Position numbers and translations under genes: made by a program | Notes under the pieces: model-generated | The model's input: only the letters and a program-made list of their open reading frames with translations | Told to the model about the DNA's origin: nothing | Databases searched by the model: none | Shown here: piece by piece, positions 59,784-61,328 of the stretch | Numbering within the stretch: position 1 is the stretch's first letter | Layout of the letters: each line of letters begins with the position of its first letter | Origin: Bradyrhizobium nivariense | GTDB lineage: Bacteria; Pseudomonadota; Alphaproteobacteria; Rhizobiales; Xanthobacteraceae | Assembly (NCBI RefSeq): GCF_029846715.1 | Contig: NZ_JARVWW010000043.1 | Span: forward strand, 1-61,328 | DNA length: 61,328 nucleotides | Direction of reading: 5' to 3'

Positions 59784-61112
59784 ATGAACCTCTTCCGCCT
59801 CCTCCAGGCCCGCGCTTCCGCCGGCAAGCCCGTCCGTGTGGCGCTGATCGGCGCCGGCAAATTCGGCTCGATGTTTCTGGCACAGGTGCCGCACACGCCG
59901 GGGCTGGAGGTGCCGATCATCATCGACATCGACCGTGATCGTGCGCGCGAGGCCTGCCGCACGGTCGGGTGGGACGAGGCCCGCATCGCCGCGACCGTCT
60001 TCACCGAAGACGGCGCCCGCGCCATTGCCGGCGGCGCGATGGACGTGGTGGTGGAGGCGACCGGCAATCCGGCCGTCGGCATCAAGCACGCGCGTGCGGC
60101 CATCGCGGCCGGCAAGCATATCGTGATGGTCAATGTCGAGGCCGACGTGCTGGCGGGTCCGCTGCTCGCCGAGGAAGCGCGCAAGGCCGGCGTCGTCTAT
60201 TCGCTCGCCTATGGCGACCAGCCGGCGCTGACCGCGGAGATGGTGGATTGGGCCCGCGCCACCGGTTTTCACGTGGTTGCCGCCGGCAAAGGGACGAAGT
60301 ATCTGCCGGCCTATCACGACGTGACGCCGGATGGCGTCTGGCAGCATTACGGGCTGACCGCGGGCGAGGCGCAATCGGCCGGTATGAATCCGCAGATGTT
60401 CAACTCCTTCCTCGACGGCACCAAGTCGGCGATCGAGATGGCCGCGATCGCCAATGCCTGCGGACTGGACGTGCCTGCGGAGGGCCTGTTGTTTCCGCCC
60501 TGCGGCGTCGACGACCTGCCCCATATCATGCGGCCCCGCGACAGAGGCGGCGTGCTGGAGCGGTCGGGCGTGGTGGAAGTGGTCTCCTCACTCGAGCGCG
60601 ACGGACGGCCGGTGTTTCGCGATCTGCGCTGGGGCGTCTATGTCGTGCTGGAGGCGCCGAACGACTACGCCGCCGACTGCTTCAGGCAATACGGATTGAA
60701 GACCGACGCCAGCGGACGCTTCGCGGCGATGTACAAGCCGTACCATTTGATCGGCCTCGAGCTGAACATCTCGGTCCTGTCGGCGGCGCTGCGCGGCGAA
60801 CCCACCGGCCAGCCCTACGGCTTCCGCGGCGACGTCGCCGCGGTCGCCAAGCGCGACTTGCGTGCCGGCGAGATGCTGGACGGCGAAGGCGGCTACACGG
60901 TATGGGGCAAGCTGGTGCCGGCAGCCGCAAGCCTCAAGGCCAGCGCGCTGCCGATCGGCCTGGCGCATCGGCTGAAACTGAAACACGCCGTCGCCCATGG
61001 CGAGATCGTGCGCTGGAGCGATGTCGAGTTTGACGCAGGCAACGAGACGATCAGGACGCGCAAGGCAATGGAGGCGGCGTTCGTAAGCGCAGATCAGGCC
61101 GTACACTCATAA
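59784..61112 (+). CDS. Homoserine-dehydrogenase-like protein with SAF-type C terminus
   Basis: This 442-residue protein has an N-terminal Rossmann motif (VALIGAGKFGSMFLAQV) and VVVEATGNPAVGIKHARAAIAAGKHIVMVNVEADVLAGP, close to the COG4091 predicted homoserine dehydrogenases. A C-terminal half resembling SAF domains (GEMLDGEGGYTVWGKLVPA) follows. It is often found with sugar-acid or erythronate-type pathways. The true substrate is unknown. It stands after the GntR/PhyH unit, separated from it by a repeat. Confidence 0.78.
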   Translation: MNLFRLLQARASAGKPVRVALIGAGKFGSMFLAQVPHTPGLEVPIIIDIDRDRAREACRTVGWDEARIAATVFTEDGARAIAGGAMDVVVEATGNPAVGIKHARAAIAAGKHIVMVNVEADVLAGPLLAEEARKAGVVYSLAYGDQPALTAEMVDWARATGFHVVAAGKGTKYLPAYHDVTPDGVWQHYGLTAGEAQSAGMNPQMFNSFLDGTKSAIEMAAIANACGLDVPAEGLLFPPCGVDDLPHIMRPRDRGGVLERSGVVEVVSSLERDGRPVFRDLRWGVYVVLEAPNDYAADCFRQYGLKTDASGRFAAMYKPYHLIGLELNISVLSAALRGEPTGQPYGFRGDVAAVAKRDLRAGEMLDGEGGYTVWGKLVPAAASLKASALPIGLAHRLKLKHAVAHGEIVRWSDVEFDAGNETIRTRKAMEAAFVSADQAVHS

Positions 61113-61199
61113 ATCGAGATTCATTGGTGCAGCTTAAGCGATGTCCGCTGGCCGACGCTTTGCGGAATTAAGCTGAACATTGTCTCAGGTCAGCTATGG

Positions 61200-61328
61200 G
61201 CCCAGGCTGTGTGAAAACCCCGTCGATGCTATGATTCCTTGCTGAATCGGCGGGGGAAGTGATGCGGGGTTTCGTTCAAGGGGCGGATCGCCAGCAGACG
61301 ACGCTGTTGCCGGAATGCCTCGATGATT
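61200..61328 (+). mobile_element. Left end of an IS1182-type insertion sequence, truncated by the window
   Basis: CCCAGGCTGTGTGAAAACC (61201-61219) looks like an IS terminal region, about 45 bases before a transposase start. The rest of the element lies outside the window. The exact outer end cannot be fixed without the right end. Confidence 0.6.
61262..61328 (+). CDS. Transposase N terminus (IS1182 family), partial
   Basis: From ATG 61262 the frame reads MRGFVQGADRQQTTLLPECL and remains open to the window end. The DR-Q-x-TLLPE-LDD opening is typical of IS1182-type transposases, whose catalytic domain would follow. GGGGGAAG upstream is a plausible ribosome-binding site. Confidence 0.7.
   Translation, partial: MRGFVQGADRQQTTLLPECLDD

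Noticed and set aside
1..61328. CRISPR, tRNA and prophage signals
   Set aside because: No regularly spaced repeats, no tRNA cloverleaf and no phage structural or integrase genes were seen.

Overview
The window is high-GC, densely coding DNA of an alphaproteobacterium. Bradyrhizobium or a close relative in the Nitrobacteraceae is the best fit. That is an inference from gene content: a phyR-nepR-ecfG general stress locus, ornithine decarboxylase plus homospermidine synthase behind a speF-type leader, DUF3551 proteins, abundant acyl-CoA catabolism, and several families of intergenic palindromic repeats. It reads as ordinary chromosome, with one insertion sequence entering at the right edge. No tRNA, rRNA, CRISPR array, phage or conjugation genes were seen.

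Layout. 1-9.2 kb: the tail of an unknown gene, an Imm32-like orphan, a beta-barrel porin divergent from KdsD (arabinose-5-phosphate isomerase), a carboxymuconolactone-decarboxylase-like gene divergent from an HxlR-type regulator across a striking double palindrome, NfeD with an SPFH protein, a periplasmic binding protein, ferrochelatase and a MAPEG protein. 9.2-13.4 kb: an overlapping Dcp peptidase, DUF1007 and NicO nickel/cobalt transporter unit. 13.4-18 kb: a polyamine block with a long structured leader, ornithine decarboxylase, GNAT, RidA and homospermidine synthase. 18-24.3 kb: a small envelope protein under a predicted sigma-EcfG promoter, MgtC, and a co-oriented zinc block (WD40 protein, CobW GTPase, ZnuA, ZnuB, ZnuC, and a small His-rich membrane protein) headed by a Zur-type box. 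24.3-30.7 kb: two overlapping half-size permeases, sodB with a predicted sigma-EcfG promoter, GNAT, MATE, DUF2147, a cyclase-like DUF3095 protein and a small possible ribbon-helix-helix protein. 30.7-38 kb: a short ORF, an SDR/adenylating enzyme/acyl carrier protein cassette, a FATP-like acyl-CoA synthetase, a TctC binding protein, an SGNH hydrolase and twin DUF3551 proteins. 38-43.4 kb: HtpG, a secreted hypothetical protein, an NTF2-like protein, and phyR divergent from nepR-ecfG. 43.5-55.6 kb: a nitroreductase and a TetR-controlled beta-oxidation cluster (three acyl-CoA dehydrogenases, two CoA ligases, enoyl-CoA hydratase, SDR dehydrogenase, thiolase). 55.6-61.3 kb: Ogt, twin alpha/beta hydrolases, GntR with its own operator, a PhyH dioxygenase, a homoserine-dehydrogenase-like protein, and the 5' end of an IS1182-type transposase.

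How the genes work together. Two themes recur. First, metal handling: a NicO unit, plus a Zur-type zinc unit that adds a His-rich membrane protein and a cytosolic beta-propeller to ZnuABC and CobW. Second, general stress control: the phyR-nepR-ecfG core lies here, and exact GGAAC-N16/17-CGTT promoters precede sodB and a small Pro-rich membrane protein, suggesting they are local targets. The zinc block and the SDR-ligase-ACP cassette are the best candidates for under-described systems. All functional calls come from reading the sequence; no database search was run.
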